From an uncultured Acinetobacter sp. (GTDB taxonomy: Bacteria > Pseudomonadota > Gammaproteobacteria > Pseudomonadales > Moraxellaceae), in the NCBI GenBank assembly GCA_947627655.1, contig CANQWW010000007.1:1-36246 (forward strand): 36,246 nt of DNA, given 5' to 3'. Under the pieces are notes generated by a model. It saw only the letters and a list, made by a program, of their open reading frames with translations. It searched no databases and was not told the DNA's origin. Positions 25,631-34,466 of the stretch are shown here, one piece after another (position 1 is the stretch's first letter; each line of letters starts with the position of its first letter). The translations under genes and the position numbers were made by a program.

Positions 25631-25880
25631 TATTATAGTTTCGTAATAAATTTCAATATCTTATATTGATGCAAAAAAGTTTAATCATCACCGATAATGA
25701 GATGTCACGTTCCACGTTTATTTAACAACCCTTAATCCACAATTTTATGAAGTCTCGTCTAACCCTAAAAGCAGAAAATAATATCCATACGGTACAAGAA
25801 TACATGTCCAAGTAGTTGTTGATTTTGCAATCGGGCTGAATAAGAGAGAATATGTAAACATACCCTGAATTCAGGCCATA

Positions 25881-25908
25881 AAAAAGCAGAACCGAAGTTC
25901 TGCTTTTT
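25881..25908. terminator. Bidirectional terminator beyond the Tsx-like gene
   Basis: Perfect 12-bp stem AAAAAGCAGAAC / GTTCTGCTTTTT with a CGAA loop, 14 bases past the - strand stop. A- and T-runs on both sides. The 250 bases between it and site C hold no convincing gene. Confidence 0.93.
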
Positions 25909-25921
25909 CTCATTCTAGAAT

Positions 25922-26656
25922 TTAGAAATGATATTTAACCAATGCGCTGACATCGTGTTGGTCGACATTAGTACCGAATTTGTTATTCCAAATAGAATGT
26001 TCAATACCGAGGTAAAGTCTAGTCTCAGGAGAAATATGTTTACCTACATTCCACTTATACTGACTGGTCCAGTTCAATTCACTCTTGTGGTCTGCACCTT
26101 CACCGGTAGACCAGTCTAGGAAAGCATCTGCCAGGAACTCTTCAGAGCCGATTTTAAATGGTACTGCATAGGTGATCGTCATTTGATAATCATCTTTTTG
26201 CAGATCATTATCAGCTTTGTAGAAGTTAATATTGGCATACTGGGTGTAAGGAATATCTAAGGCGAAACCGACACCATATAAGAAGTTGTTAAATTCTGCA
26301 TTGGCCCCATGTCCAGCATTATGCTCCCATGTAGTAGCAATCAGTACGTCTTTCACCGGACCAAATGACAAGTTTTGACCAGTCACTTCACCCAGGCTTA
26401 AACGCGGTGCAAGTTCCAGATAAGTATTGTCATCCCCTTTATTATCCCACTGCTGGTCGAGGAAAAAGAATACATCAGCATATTTCAGTTTTGCTGCATA
26501 TTCTGCGGTTAGCGTTGTGCGTTCGTCTGTGCCCAGTTCATAGTTTTCACCATATAAACCTGTCAGGCTAAAGTCCTGCCATACCACAGGACTCGCCTGA
26601 GTCAAAGCTGCTGCAGAAGCCAGTGCACCCAGTGCCACGATTTTTTTCAGTTTCAT
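25922..26656 (-). CDS. Tsx-like outer membrane channel (DUF5020-type)
   Basis: 244-aa beta-barrel. A signal peptide (MKLKKIVALGALASAAALTQA, then SPVVWQDFS) precedes alternating amphipathic strands and a C-terminal Phe (VSALVKYHF), the signature for outer-membrane insertion. WQDFSLTGLYGENYEL near the start and the strand pattern resemble the nucleoside-specific channel Tsx/OmpK superfamily, probably its DUF5020 branch. Nucleoside uptake is an inference from the superfamily only. GGGGGAG precedes the ATG. It is a single gene with a strong terminator and a 580-base upstream region. Confidence 0.8.
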   Translation of the reverse strand: MKLKKIVALGALASAAALTQASPVVWQDFSLTGLYGENYELGTDERTTLTAEYAAKLKYADVFFFLDQQWDNKGDDNTYLELAPRLSLGEVTGQNLSFGPVKDVLIATTWEHNAGHGANAEFNNFLYGVGFALDIPYTQYANINFYKADNDLQKDDYQMTITYAVPFKIGSEEFLADAFLDWSTGEGADHKSELNWTSQYKWNVGKHISPETRLYLGIEHSIWNNKFGTNVDQHDVSALVKYHF

Positions 26657-27236
26657 TTAGAGTTTCTCCCCCAAGAAAGCAGATAAAGCATACAGATTAA
26701 TCGGTAAAAATAAAGCAAAACTTAAACACAAATTTAAATTTATAGGTACTGTGCCCATCTTGAAATGGTGTAATTCACAACAGAACGACCCGTAAAGTAT
26801 GGTGTAGGGTAATTCCTTTACATGCGTGCTTTGGCCTGAATATTTACTATTGCGTACAGCTAAGCTCAACTGTGCGGCGACTTCATGACTCTTAATCAGA
26901 AAGCAGGTGATTTATAAAAGTGGCTAAATCCCATGAATATTATTGCTTTTATAGAGAATTAACCGGTTGCTCTTCCCTATAAGTAAGCACTTGTCAGCTT
27001 TAGGTATCCTTTTGCTAAAAAATTCAAAATATCGCTTGCATATTTCCACAATAGGACCGATATTCAAAGTATAAGAACACAAATCTGCAGACTCAAAACT
27101 GTGTTCATCATTCAAAGTGGAGGGTTAGTTCCAAAGCGATTGAAGAAGTGAAATGCAATAGCAAACAGTAAGATACAAGCGTGCCAAGATAAAAGATCTG
27201 CACTAAAAAGTTATAATGATTTGAGGATGGTATTTT
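26657..27236. other. Long divergent intergenic region
   Basis: About 580 bases between the Tsx-like gene (-) and the HPF-like gene (+). Short frames on - lack ribosome sites and protein-like composition. It must contain both promoters. GAGG at about 27223-27226 is the ribosome site of the HPF-like gene. I see no recognisable RNA gene, riboswitch or repeat. Confidence 0.4.
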
Positions 27237-27608
27237 ATGAATATTGAACTCCGTACCGATAAAAACATTCGCAATAGTGATCGCCTAATTAGTTACGTTC
27301 GTACCGAATTAAATCAGGAATTTCAACGTCACAGTGAACGTATTACCCACTTCTCCGTCCATCTGAGTGATGAAAATGCGGCCAAGGGTGGAGATGACGA
27401 TATTCGCTGCATGATCGAAGCTCGGCCGGCTGGCTTGAAACCAGTAGTGGTTAACCATCATGGACATAATATTGATACTGCAATTCACGGCGCAATAGAT
27501 CGTCTCAAACGCAGTCTAGAACACCTGATTGAGAAAAAAGACAATGTACGTGGCACACCGCTAAAACTTGCAGATGATGCAGATGTGGATGAGGTTACGG
27601 AAACATAA
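27237..27608 (+). CDS. HPF/RaiA-family ribosome-associated protein
   Basis: 123-aa protein of the ribosome hibernation / translation-inhibitor superfamily. A beta-alpha-beta start (MNIELRTDKNIRNSDRLISY) leads to HFSVHLSDENAAKGGDDDIRC, then MIEARPAGLKPVVVNHHGHN and a long basic helix AIDRLKRSLEHLIEKK, the RNA-facing part in relatives. It is longer at the acidic C-terminus (DDADVDEVTET) than short HPF, but lacks the long-HPF dimerisation domain. It is not linked to rpoN, where canonical hpf usually lies, so it is a paralogue or stress-specific member. Confidence 0.8.
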   Translation: MNIELRTDKNIRNSDRLISYVRTELNQEFQRHSERITHFSVHLSDENAAKGGDDDIRCMIEARPAGLKPVVVNHHGHNIDTAIHGAIDRLKRSLEHLIEKKDNVRGTPLKLADDADVDEVTET

Positions 27609-27621
27609 TGTTTAAATCATG

Positions 27622-27645
27622 AAAAAGGCCCTGCGGGGCTTTTTT
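27622..27645 (+). terminator. Intrinsic terminator of the HPF-like gene
   Basis: AAAAAGGCCC / GGGCTTTTTT stem (one G-T wobble), TGCG loop, T-run; 13 bases after the stop. Confidence 0.85.
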
Positions 27646-27733
27646 CAATTTTAGACAAAATAAACGCCTGAGAATAAAACAAAACCTACTTTATTCGGCA
27701 TAATAGCTAAAACGAATTGAAGTGAGTTCCATC

Positions 27734-28279
27734 ATGTTAACTGCGCAACAACAACTTTTTGTGCAAGCCCTCGAAGAACTAGATCTGGATCAGGTCAGAA
27801 AGCTCCTGGCTGATGGACTCAATCCAAATTTTATTGATATGGAAAAAGGCCCGGCGATTTCTGTCTGGTCAGATGGCCTGTTCAAATGGTGGGAAGCAGT
27901 GTGTGAAGCCTACGAAGCAGGCATCGCTTTATCTGCAGAAGAAAAACAGCAAAAATTGCAGGTTCATCTGGACATCCTAGACGCTTTAATCAAAGCCAAA
28001 GTGAATTTGCATCTTTGGGATGCTGAAGAAATATATGGCCCACTTTGGGATGCGGCGAGTGCGGCTTGTGTGCCGGCAGTAGAACGTTTACTGGATGAAA
28101 AAGTAGATCCAAATACGCGTGATGAAGATGGTCTGACCATCCTGTCTTCGATCAGTGACCTGTTCTTTGACTGTGATTTTGATGAAGTGAACTGGGCAGA
28201 AGCACTAGAAGAAGAAAAGCAGACTTTAGAATTGTTACGTAGCCGTGGCGCCAAAATGTCCAAGGAACTGGGCCAGTAG
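27734..28279 (+). CDS. Cytoplasmic ankyrin-repeat protein
   Basis: 181-aa protein with degenerate ankyrin repeats: LDQVRKLLADGLNPNFID near the N-terminus and VPAVERLLDEKVDPNTRDEDG, then LTILSSISDLF, later, ending LLRSRGAKM. A Trp-rich insert (VWSDGLFKWWEAVCEAYEAG) separates the repeats. There is no signal peptide, unlike the katB-linked ankyrin. ATG 27734 is used; an in-frame GTG at 27722 is possible and neither has a strong ribosome site. The MetA-like porin gene starts 26 bases after its stop on the same strand, so cotranscription is likely. A protein-protein interaction role is all that can be said. Confidence 0.7.
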   Translation: MLTAQQQLFVQALEELDLDQVRKLLADGLNPNFIDMEKGPAISVWSDGLFKWWEAVCEAYEAGIALSAEEKQQKLQVHLDILDALIKAKVNLHLWDAEEIYGPLWDAASAACVPAVERLLDEKVDPNTRDEDGLTILSSISDLFFDCDFDEVNWAEALEEEKQTLELLRSRGAKMSKELGQ

Positions 28280-28305
28280 TTCAAGAAGATAAAGAGTACG
28301 CATCT

Positions 28306-29061
28306 ATGACAACATTGAAGACATTGGGTTTTGTGGTATTGGCAGGTGCCAGCATGCAAGTATTTGCCGCAGATTTTGCCTTTGATCGCCCGGGTACAGG
28401 GTTTAGTACCAGTACCACCCCCGTGGGCCAGTTGGCTTGGGAGCAGGGCTTGCCATCAGTCAGCTATCAGCAATCTGGTGATGATCATGCTACGACGCTG
28501 AATGCGGATATGTTATTGCGTACCGGCTTAACTGACAGCCTGGAATTACAATTGGGCTGGCAAGGCCCATCTTGGTCTAAAAGCAAGCTAGACGGTGTGA
28601 AGTCAGAAGATGACGGCTTAGGCGATATCAGTATTGGTCTCAAAAAAGCTATTGATCTGGATGATGAGCGTCTATCCATGGCGTTATTGGCAGAAGCTGT
28701 AATTGCGACAGGTAATCAAGGCTTTAGTAATGAAGAAGATATTTACAGCCTAAGCTCGGCAGTCGCCTATCAGTACAATGATCTGATCAATACCTCGATT
28801 ACAATGCGTTATGAATGGCAGGATGGGGATTGGGCTGTACAGGCAGTACCAACCCTAGAATACCAGGTCACTGACAAGTGGTCAGGCTTCTCTGAGTTTG
28901 TTTATCGCAAGGCAGAAAGTCAGGACTATGAATATGCGCTTGGTACAGGGGTGATGTATGCCCTGAATGACCGCGTGCAGCTAGATGCCAGTGTCGGCGT
29001 AGATCTGAATGGAACTGACAGAAGCTATACCTCCGGTCTGGGGGTGTCTTTCCTGTTCTAA
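28306..29061 (+). CDS. Outer-membrane protein of the phenol-degradation MetA type
   Basis: 251 aa with a signal peptide (MTTLKTLGFVVLAGASMQVFA, then ADFAFDRPG) and a beta-barrel pattern ending in Phe (GLGVSFLF). FDRPGTGFSTSTTPVGQLAWEQG and GDISIGLKKAI are the landmarks of the MetA-pathway-of-phenol-degradation / transporter family of small porins. Despite the family name there are no phenol genes nearby, so the substrate is unknown. It sits between the ankyrin gene and dsbD with short spacers on both sides (26 and 20 bases), which suggests one transcription unit. Confidence 0.75.
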   Translation: MTTLKTLGFVVLAGASMQVFAADFAFDRPGTGFSTSTTPVGQLAWEQGLPSVSYQQSGDDHATTLNADMLLRTGLTDSLELQLGWQGPSWSKSKLDGVKSEDDGLGDISIGLKKAIDLDDERLSMALLAEAVIATGNQGFSNEEDIYSLSSAVAYQYNDLINTSITMRYEWQDGDWAVQAVPTLEYQVTDKWSGFSEFVYRKAESQDYEYALGTGVMYALNDRVQLDASVGVDLNGTDRSYTSGLGVSFLF

Positions 29062-29081
29062 GGAATTTATAACCAGGCATT

Positions 29082-30905
29082 ATGGATATCGCAATATTAA
29101 AAGTCTGGGGCAGGCCGCTTGCCCGTATGCTATGCGGAGGCCTGCTTTGTGCAACGGCAGTGCAGGCAGAAGCCCCTTTACTGTCAGCTGAACAGGCTTT
29201 TCCCTTTACGGTCAGTTCTACGCAGGCCGAGCAGGCAGAACTGAGCTGGGAAATTCCCGAGCACTACTATATCTATCAGCATCAGGTAGAAGTACAGCAA
29301 GGGGGGCAAAAACTGCAACTGGACTTGCCGCCAGCGGAAGAACTCTATGATGATAATTATGGACAGACCCGGGTCTATTATCAGCAGCTCAAGTTCAACC
29401 TTCCGGTGCAGGCGGCACAACACTATCAGGTGCGCTGGCAGGGCTGTGCCAAAGACCGGATCTGTTATCCCCCCCAAACTATTGAATTCAGTACCGACCT
29501 GTCTGGACTGGTTCAATATCAGCCTGCTGCGACAGCACAAAAACGCTTACTGGATCTGAATACTCCCCAAGTTGAGCAAAATAGCGTACTTGACTTAAAT
29601 GAGTCTGTCGCTACGCCTACCTCAAATCAACAGATTTCAGATGAGGCTACCGCTGCCAAAGATCAGAAATGGTCGGAACACTTGGCGGACAGTTCACTGG
29701 GATATGGCCTACTTCTGTTTTTTGGCTTAGGCATGCTGCTCGCCTTTACCCCCTGTTCTTTACCGATGCTGCCAATTCTGACCTCGCTGATTGTACGGGA
29801 TCGACGCGGATTACAGGCCTGGATGATCGCTTTAAGCTTTGTCACCAGCATGGCCCTGGTCTATGCCGTATTGGGCTTGATCGCATCGTCAGCTGGATTG
29901 AATTTCCAGCGCTGGTTACAGCAGCCAGCCACCTTGGTCGCTTTTAGCTTGCTGTTCGTCGTGTTTGCCCTGAATCTGTTTGGCCTGTTTGAAATCAAGT
30001 TACCACAGCGACTGGTGCAGCGATTGGATCGCGTACAATCGATGCAGCAGGGGGGCTCTCTGGTCAGCGCCAGTATCATGGGGATGGTCTCAGCCTTATT
30101 AGTGGGTCCATGTATGACGGCACCGCTGGCTGGAGCATTACTGTTTATTTCACAAACCCAGAGTCAGTGGCAGGGCGCCTTGCTGCTGTTTAGTCTCGGC
30201 TTCGGGATGGGCACACCTTTACTACTGGCCAGCATTCTAGGTTCTCGGATTTTGCCAAAAGCCGGGCACTGGATGAATCAGGTTAAAGTCATCTTCGCCT
30301 TTATCATGCTCACGCTGGCTTTGTATTTTATCCGCCCTTTGCTTTCCGAGGCAGCATTACAATGGTTATCACTGGGTCTGGGACTAAGCTTTGTAGGTTA
30401 TATCCTGGCGCGTCTGCTCTGGAAAAATACTGGACTCAGATGGCTCTATATCCTGTGCTTAGTGACCGTAGTGCCGTATATGGTATATAGCCAGTATCAA
30501 CATAGTCAGCGTTTCTTTGCTGATACCGCGCAGCAACAGGCCAACTGGCATATTGCGCAAAGTTCAGCAGAGTTTACCCAGTTATTAGAGGGGGTTCCGC
30601 AAGGACAGAACGTGCTGATTGATGTATATGCCGACTGGTGTATTGCCTGTCAGCCTATTGAGCAGCGGATTCTCAAATCGGCGACAGTACAACAGGCTCT
30701 GGCACCGTACTTCCTGATCAAGCTGGATTTGAGTCATTATGACGCCACGCATCAGACGCTGTTAAACCAATGGGAAATTCTGGGGCCACCAACCTATCTG
30801 TTTCTGGATGCTCAACAGAAGGAAATTCGTCATCTGCGGTTGACCGGTGCCTTTACTGAAAAAGAGTTGCTAAAGCAGCTAGAGCGTTTTGCTGCAACTC
30901 CATAG
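29082..30905 (+). CDS. dsbD: Thiol:disulfide interchange protein DsbD
   Basis: Carries electrons from cytoplasmic thioredoxin to periplasmic reductases (DsbC, CcmG). All three parts are present in 607 aa. After a signal peptide (ending AVQA) the N-terminal alpha domain has Cys122 and Cys128 in GCAKDRICYPP. The membrane domain (about residues 205-475) has Cys225 in FTPCSLPMLPIL and Cys344 in VGPCMTAPLAG. The C-terminal thioredoxin-like domain has Cys520 and Cys523 in YADWCIACQPIE. All six redox Cys are intact. It lies 20 bases after the MetA-like gene; a small inverted repeat GCTGC-TTTA-GCAGC follows the stop without a T-run. Confidence 0.96.
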   Translation: MDIAILKVWGRPLARMLCGGLLCATAVQAEAPLLSAEQAFPFTVSSTQAEQAELSWEIPEHYYIYQHQVEVQQGGQKLQLDLPPAEELYDDNYGQTRVYYQQLKFNLPVQAAQHYQVRWQGCAKDRICYPPQTIEFSTDLSGLVQYQPAATAQKRLLDLNTPQVEQNSVLDLNESVATPTSNQQISDEATAAKDQKWSEHLADSSLGYGLLLFFGLGMLLAFTPCSLPMLPILTSLIVRDRRGLQAWMIALSFVTSMALVYAVLGLIASSAGLNFQRWLQQPATLVAFSLLFVVFALNLFGLFEIKLPQRLVQRLDRVQSMQQGGSLVSASIMGMVSALLVGPCMTAPLAGALLFISQTQSQWQGALLLFSLGFGMGTPLLLASILGSRILPKAGHWMNQVKVIFAFIMLTLALYFIRPLLSEAALQWLSLGLGLSFVGYILARLLWKNTGLRWLYILCLVTVVPYMVYSQYQHSQRFFADTAQQQANWHIAQSSAEFTQLLEGVPQGQNVLIDVYADWCIACQPIEQRILKSATVQQALAPYFLIKLDLSHYDATHQTLLNQWEILGPPTYLFLDAQQKEIRHLRLTGAFTEKELLKQLERFAATP

Positions 30906-30936
30906 CTGCTTTAGCAGCATAAATGAAAATACTGGA

Positions 30937-32139
30937 TCAGGAGTGATGTAGCTGTATGTTTCCTTCTAGGGTAGCATTATAAATCTTCACCAGGTTACGG
31001 CCGCCAGCCTTGGCTTGATACAGGGCTTTATCGGCTTGACTTAACAGCTGCTGTGGGCGTAATTCTGGACTAGACAAGGCAATACCAAAGCTGGCGGTGA
31101 TGGGAATACGCTGATGATCATCACTGTAAATTTCAATTTTCTGAATGGCCAGGCGGCAGCGCTCTGCTACCTGGCGTGCCTTATCCAGAGTCGTATTTTT
31201 CAGGACCAGGATAAACTCCTCCCCACCAAAACGACCCACGACATCACTTTCACGCAGAAGCTGGGTGAGCACTTCACTGACCCGGATTAAGGTTTCATCA
31301 CCTTTATCATGACCATACAAATCATTAATTTTTTTAAAATGGTCCAGATCGAGTAATACCAGTGCATAGCTTTTCGGTTTCTGGTTATTCAGCTTGTCCA
31401 GACACTGATTGATACTGCGCCGGTTAAACAAGTTGGTGAGTGGATCGATCTGACTCAAATGCTGGATCAGCCGCTCACGATGGCGCCATTGACTCAGTAG
31501 AATCTCAAATAAAATGAGGCAAATGGCCAGTATCGGGATGATAAAATACAGCATCGAAACCAGCCAGAAACCATTGAAAAACAGTTTCCCTTCAATGGTA
31601 AATACTGGGGCATAGGCCAGCTGATCGGTATAACTTAAATAACCACAGACTGTCAGAAAAATCGAGGCCGGAATCAGCATGCTATAGACCAGCACGCGAG
31701 GAAAGAGTACCAGACCTACGGTGACCAGGCTGACATAGGCAATCATCGAAACCGGACTCACCACGCCGACTACATAGGCATCGCGGCAGAGAGAAAAGAC
31801 AAATATCCCAATTGCAAAGAAGGGGAGATAACGCTCTACTTGAAGGTTGTTGCGAAATTTATAGCAGGGATAGATCAAGAACAGCAGAATCAGCAGAAAG
31901 ATACTGTTTGTATTAACCTGTTGCCGCACAATACTGATATTCACATATTGCCAGTATTGTGGATTCAGCAGAACAAAGATATCCCAGATAAGCCAGCTCA
32001 CATGAATGCCACAGCCGAGCGCCAGCATGAGGATGCATTTTTTTAAAACTCCCCAATTCATTACCACTTCTTCTTCAACCAGATACTTGGTAATGTCGTA
32101 TTTAAAAAGAGCTTGCAAGACAGGCGAAATAGGCTTCAT
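30937..32139 (-). CDS. Membrane-bound diguanylate cyclase (GGDEF)
   Basis: 400 aa. An N-terminal sensor with about six membrane helices (residues 33-215) resembles MASE-type domains but has no clear family assignment. The GGDEF domain is at about 230-395: DPLTNLFNRR, LDLDHFKKINDLYGH, and the active loop GGEEF (305-309). An intact I-site RxxD (RESD 296-299) lies five residues before it, so feedback inhibition by c-di-GMP is expected. There is no EAL domain. The sensor probably monitors a membrane or periplasmic cue. Met27 (32061) is an alternative start. Convergent with dsbD. Confidence 0.9.
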   Translation of the reverse strand: MKPISPVLQALFKYDITKYLVEEEVVMNWGVLKKCILMLALGCGIHVSWLIWDIFVLLNPQYWQYVNISIVRQQVNTNSIFLLILLFLIYPCYKFRNNLQVERYLPFFAIGIFVFSLCRDAYVVGVVSPVSMIAYVSLVTVGLVLFPRVLVYSMLIPASIFLTVCGYLSYTDQLAYAPVFTIEGKLFFNGFWLVSMLYFIIPILAICLILFEILLSQWRHRERLIQHLSQIDPLTNLFNRRSINQCLDKLNNQKPKSYALVLLDLDHFKKINDLYGHDKGDETLIRVSEVLTQLLRESDVVGRFGGEEFILVLKNTTLDKARQVAERCRLAIQKIEIYSDDHQRIPITASFGIALSSPELRPQQLLSQADKALYQAKAGGRNLVKIYNATLEGNIQLHHS

Positions 32140-32334
32140 AGCAGACGGTATTCCAGCGTCACTGTTCTAAATTTATAAAAGTCTAAAAAAGTCTAAAAAT
32201 ATTAAAATGTTTTTATATCTGTTACTTAGAATAGCATGTAAGGCACTGGAAAGAGAAAGATTATTTTTTATCCATGTAAATTATTTTAATCCCTGTTTAA
32301 TTTCCGGTAGATAAAATGTGCAGGGGATTCGACA

Positions 32335-32396
32335 GGATGGAAAGCAGATCGTGAGCCTGTTGGCTTTTGAATTGATCTCAAAAAATCTTTCCATCC
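32335..32396. repeat. Inverted repeats between esterase and cyclase genes
   Basis: GGATGGAAAG (32335-32344) and CTTTCCATCC (32387-32396) are a perfect 10-base inverted repeat with a 42-base loop, just beyond the esterase stop. The loop contains a nested AGATC / GATCT pair (32346-32350 with 32374-32378). No T-run. A 3' end structure or a small element remnant. The rest of 32140-32334 is AT-rich with no gene. Confidence 0.35.
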
Positions 32397-32417
32397 AGAT
32401 TGAAGAAGGTATTTATA

Positions 32418-33329
32418 CTAGTCCTGATCTAGGCGATGTGCAAAGTCGGCTAAATCGGCTAAGGCCTGACGGGCTTCATCAAACCAAGCACTAAACATTT
32501 GGAAGTTATGCCACATGCCGGTATAGAGTTTGAACTCCACCCTGACCCCGGCTTCTTTGGCTTTATCACGTAAACGTTGTGCATCATCTAGCAGAATTTC
32601 CTTAGAACCGACCTGAATCAACATGGGTGGCAGACCCGTCAGATCGGCAAAATAAGGCGAGACTTCTGGATCGTCCCACGTCACGGCAGAAGGAACATAA
32701 TATTGAATACCAGTTTCGAGTGTATCAATAGAGAGCAAGGCATCATGTTGCTGATTATAGCGTAAGGATTCACTACTCAGGGTTAGATCGACAAAAGGAG
32801 ATAGCAAGATCAGACCGCTCGGCGCAGGCAGTTCAAGCTGCTGGATTTTAACTGCCAGCGCCAAGGCCAGATTGGCACCACAGGAATCTCCCGACAGGAT
32901 AATGTCCTTGGCCTGTATGCCCTGATCCAGCAGGGCGCTATATACATCGAATATGGCATCGAGCGCAGCAGGATAAGGGGCTTCTGGCGCCAGTGGATAA
33001 TCGACATGCAGGACCTGCATCTGGGTACGCGCTGCGATATGGGTCATAAAGGCCCGATGGGTGTGCAGAGAACCGACAAAGAAGGCACCACCGTGAATAT
33101 GCAAAATCAGCTGGGTGGCATCCTGTTGGGGCTTGAACTCTTCAACATCTAGTCCGGCAATTCTAAGACTGCGAATTTCAACACTTTTGTCCTCAGGAAA
33201 CAGTTTAGAAAGTTGTTCTATAGCCTTACGCTGAAATTTGGGTGGAAGGTTAAACTGGCTTGGCTTTCGTATTGTGGCTTTCAGAAAGGCTTCAGTAATT
33301 AATTGTTTCTTAAGAGGACTCATCTTCAT
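32418..33329 (-). CDS. HSL-family (type IV) esterase
   Basis: 303-aa alpha/beta hydrolase of the hormone-sensitive-lipase group. Its oxyanion motif is HGGAFFVGSLHTHR, the nucleophile elbow GDSCGANLALALA, the acid probably Asp in GSKEILLDDAQRL, and the catalytic His in GMWHNFQMF. YPLAPEAPYPAALDA is typical. No signal peptide, so it is cytoplasmic. Such enzymes act on short-chain acyl esters; the natural substrate is unknown. The second Met (33323) is an alternative start. Divergent from the DUF2147 gene. Confidence 0.88.
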   Translation of the reverse strand: MKMSPLKKQLITEAFLKATIRKPSQFNLPPKFQRKAIEQLSKLFPEDKSVEIRSLRIAGLDVEEFKPQQDATQLILHIHGGAFFVGSLHTHRAFMTHIAARTQMQVLHVDYPLAPEAPYPAALDAIFDVYSALLDQGIQAKDIILSGDSCGANLALALAVKIQQLELPAPSGLILLSPFVDLTLSSESLRYNQQHDALLSIDTLETGIQYYVPSAVTWDDPEVSPYFADLTGLPPMLIQVGSKEILLDDAQRLRDKAKEAGVRVEFKLYTGMWHNFQMFSAWFDEARQALADLADFAHRLDQD

Positions 33330-33486
33330 CTTGTTTCCATCTTTTTATGTTTCTATTGGTCTGGTGTGTTATTTACCAACAATATTTACAAGGTTACACT
33401 AAATAGTCACATGCAAAAATTGAAAAATTGTTGTGACTTAATTAATACTACAACGGTCTATTCACAGACTAGGGAAAGAAACAAAA

Positions 33487-33924
33487 ATGAAAAAAATTGC
33501 GCTTGTGTTAGGACTACTGGGTTTAAGTGCATTGGCTAATGCCGCAGATCCGCTGAATGGCACTGTCTGGAAAACAATTGATGATAAAACCAAGCAACCA
33601 AAAGCTATGGTGAAGTTTACTGAGCAGAGCAATGGTACATTGACTGCCAGTATTCAAAGCGTACTCACTAAAGGTGAAGAGAACGCTTGTACCAAATGTG
33701 AAGGCCCATATCATAATAAATCTCTAAAAGGCCTGACCATTGTTAAAGGCTTGAAAAACGTGGGCGGTAACAGCTATGAAAATGGCTCAATTCTTGATCC
33801 GCAAACCGGTAAAACTTACAAATTAAAAGGTAATCTGACGGAAGGTGGCAAGAAGCTTGAGTTACGTGGCTTTATTGGCGTATCTGCTTTAGGCCGTAAC
33901 CAAACTTGGATTCGTGCCAACTAA
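33487..33924 (+). CDS. DUF2147 secreted protein
   Basis: 145 aa with a signal peptide (MKKIALVLGLLGLSALANA, then ADPLNGTVW). DUF2147 landmarks are GTVWKTIDDKTKQPKAMVKF, a Cys pair in NACTKCEGPYHN, YENGSILDPQTGKTYKLK, and GFIGVSALGRNQTWIR at the end. The fold is lipocalin-like. Function is unknown; the two Cys are placed to form a disulfide in the periplasm. Single gene with promoter space upstream and a strong terminator. Confidence 0.88.
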   Translation: MKKIALVLGLLGLSALANAADPLNGTVWKTIDDKTKQPKAMVKFTEQSNGTLTASIQSVLTKGEENACTKCEGPYHNKSLKGLTIVKGLKNVGGNSYENGSILDPQTGKTYKLKGNLTEGGKKLELRGFIGVSALGRNQTWIRAN

Positions 33925-33944
33925 TACTGATGAGCAGTAATGAT

Positions 33945-33971
33945 AAAGCCTGACTTGTGTCAGGCTTTTTT
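33945..33971 (+). terminator. Intrinsic terminator of the DUF2147 gene
   Basis: Perfect 10-bp stem AAAGCCTGAC / GTCAGGCTTT, TTGT loop, then T residues. It may also serve the convergent ArsC-like gene. Confidence 0.92.
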
Positions 33972-33990
33972 ATTGTACTTTATTGCTGTT

Positions 33991-34341
33991 TTACTTTTTT
34001 AGGGCTTGATAGGCATTCTCGTCGAAACCCGCAATATAGCCTGTACCTGTATTCAGGATAGGACGTTTAATCAGGCTGGTATGAGTAGTCAATGCGCTAA
34101 TTAAATTGTCTTCACTCGTCAGTGCATTTTGTTGCTCATCTGCACTCAGTTTGCGCCAAGTCGTCCCTTTCTTGTTGATAACCACATCTTGGCCCAGCGC
34201 AGCTAGCCAGCTTTTTACTGTTTCCGGATCAATACCGTGTTTTTTATAATCGTGAAATTCATAGCTCAAACCCAGCTCAGTCAACAGGTCAAAGGCTTTT
34301 TTCATTGAGTTGCAGTTTTTAATTCCATAAATTTTTAACAT
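33991..34341 (-). CDS. ArsC/Spx-family reductase-like protein (YffB-like)
   Basis: 116-aa thioredoxin-fold protein of the ArsC/Spx superfamily. IYGIKNCNSMKKAFDLL places one Cys where the catalytic Cys sits, DYKKHGID follows, and LIKRPILN carries the conserved Arg-Pro of the fold. The single active Cys and small size match E. coli YffB rather than a true arsenate reductase, and no ars genes are near. It may use glutathione. ATG 34341 is used because GGGTGA precedes it; an in-frame GTG at 34350 is less likely. Confidence 0.85.
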   Translation of the reverse strand: MLKIYGIKNCNSMKKAFDLLTELGLSYEFHDYKKHGIDPETVKSWLAALGQDVVINKKGTTWRKLSADEQQNALTSEDNLISALTTHTSLIKRPILNTGTGYIAGFDENAYQALKK

Positions 34342-34466
34342 TGTGTTCACCCATTTTGCGATTGAGGATAGCTTAGCGAACTTTAGCTCGTCTCACTACT
34401 GATCTGGGTGATGAATGGAGAAAATGCCATTAATTTAAAACTGGAATAAACAGAAAATTAGAAGAC

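Noticed and set aside
24433..25660. Integron attC sites around small cassette genes
   Set aside because: The GTATAAC / GTTATAC pieces do not fit RYYYAAC / GTTRRRY cores, there is no paired L/R structure and no intI. The 28-base XerC/XerD layout fits all three sites much better.
25722..25913. 63-aa - strand frame between site C and the Tsx-like terminator
   Set aside because: Its first codons run through the terminator hairpin of the Tsx-like gene, it has no ribosome site, and its composition is not protein-like.
26657..27115. Two short - strand frames upstream of the Tsx-like gene
   Set aside because: One ends directly at the Tsx-like start region and neither has a ribosome site or protein-like composition. 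The region is better read as a divergent promoter region.
28306..29061. Phenol degradation function
   Set aside because: Family name only; no aromatic pathway genes are in the window.
33991..34341. True arsenate reductase (arsC)
   Set aside because: Size, motif and lack of any ars genes fit the YffB-type group instead.
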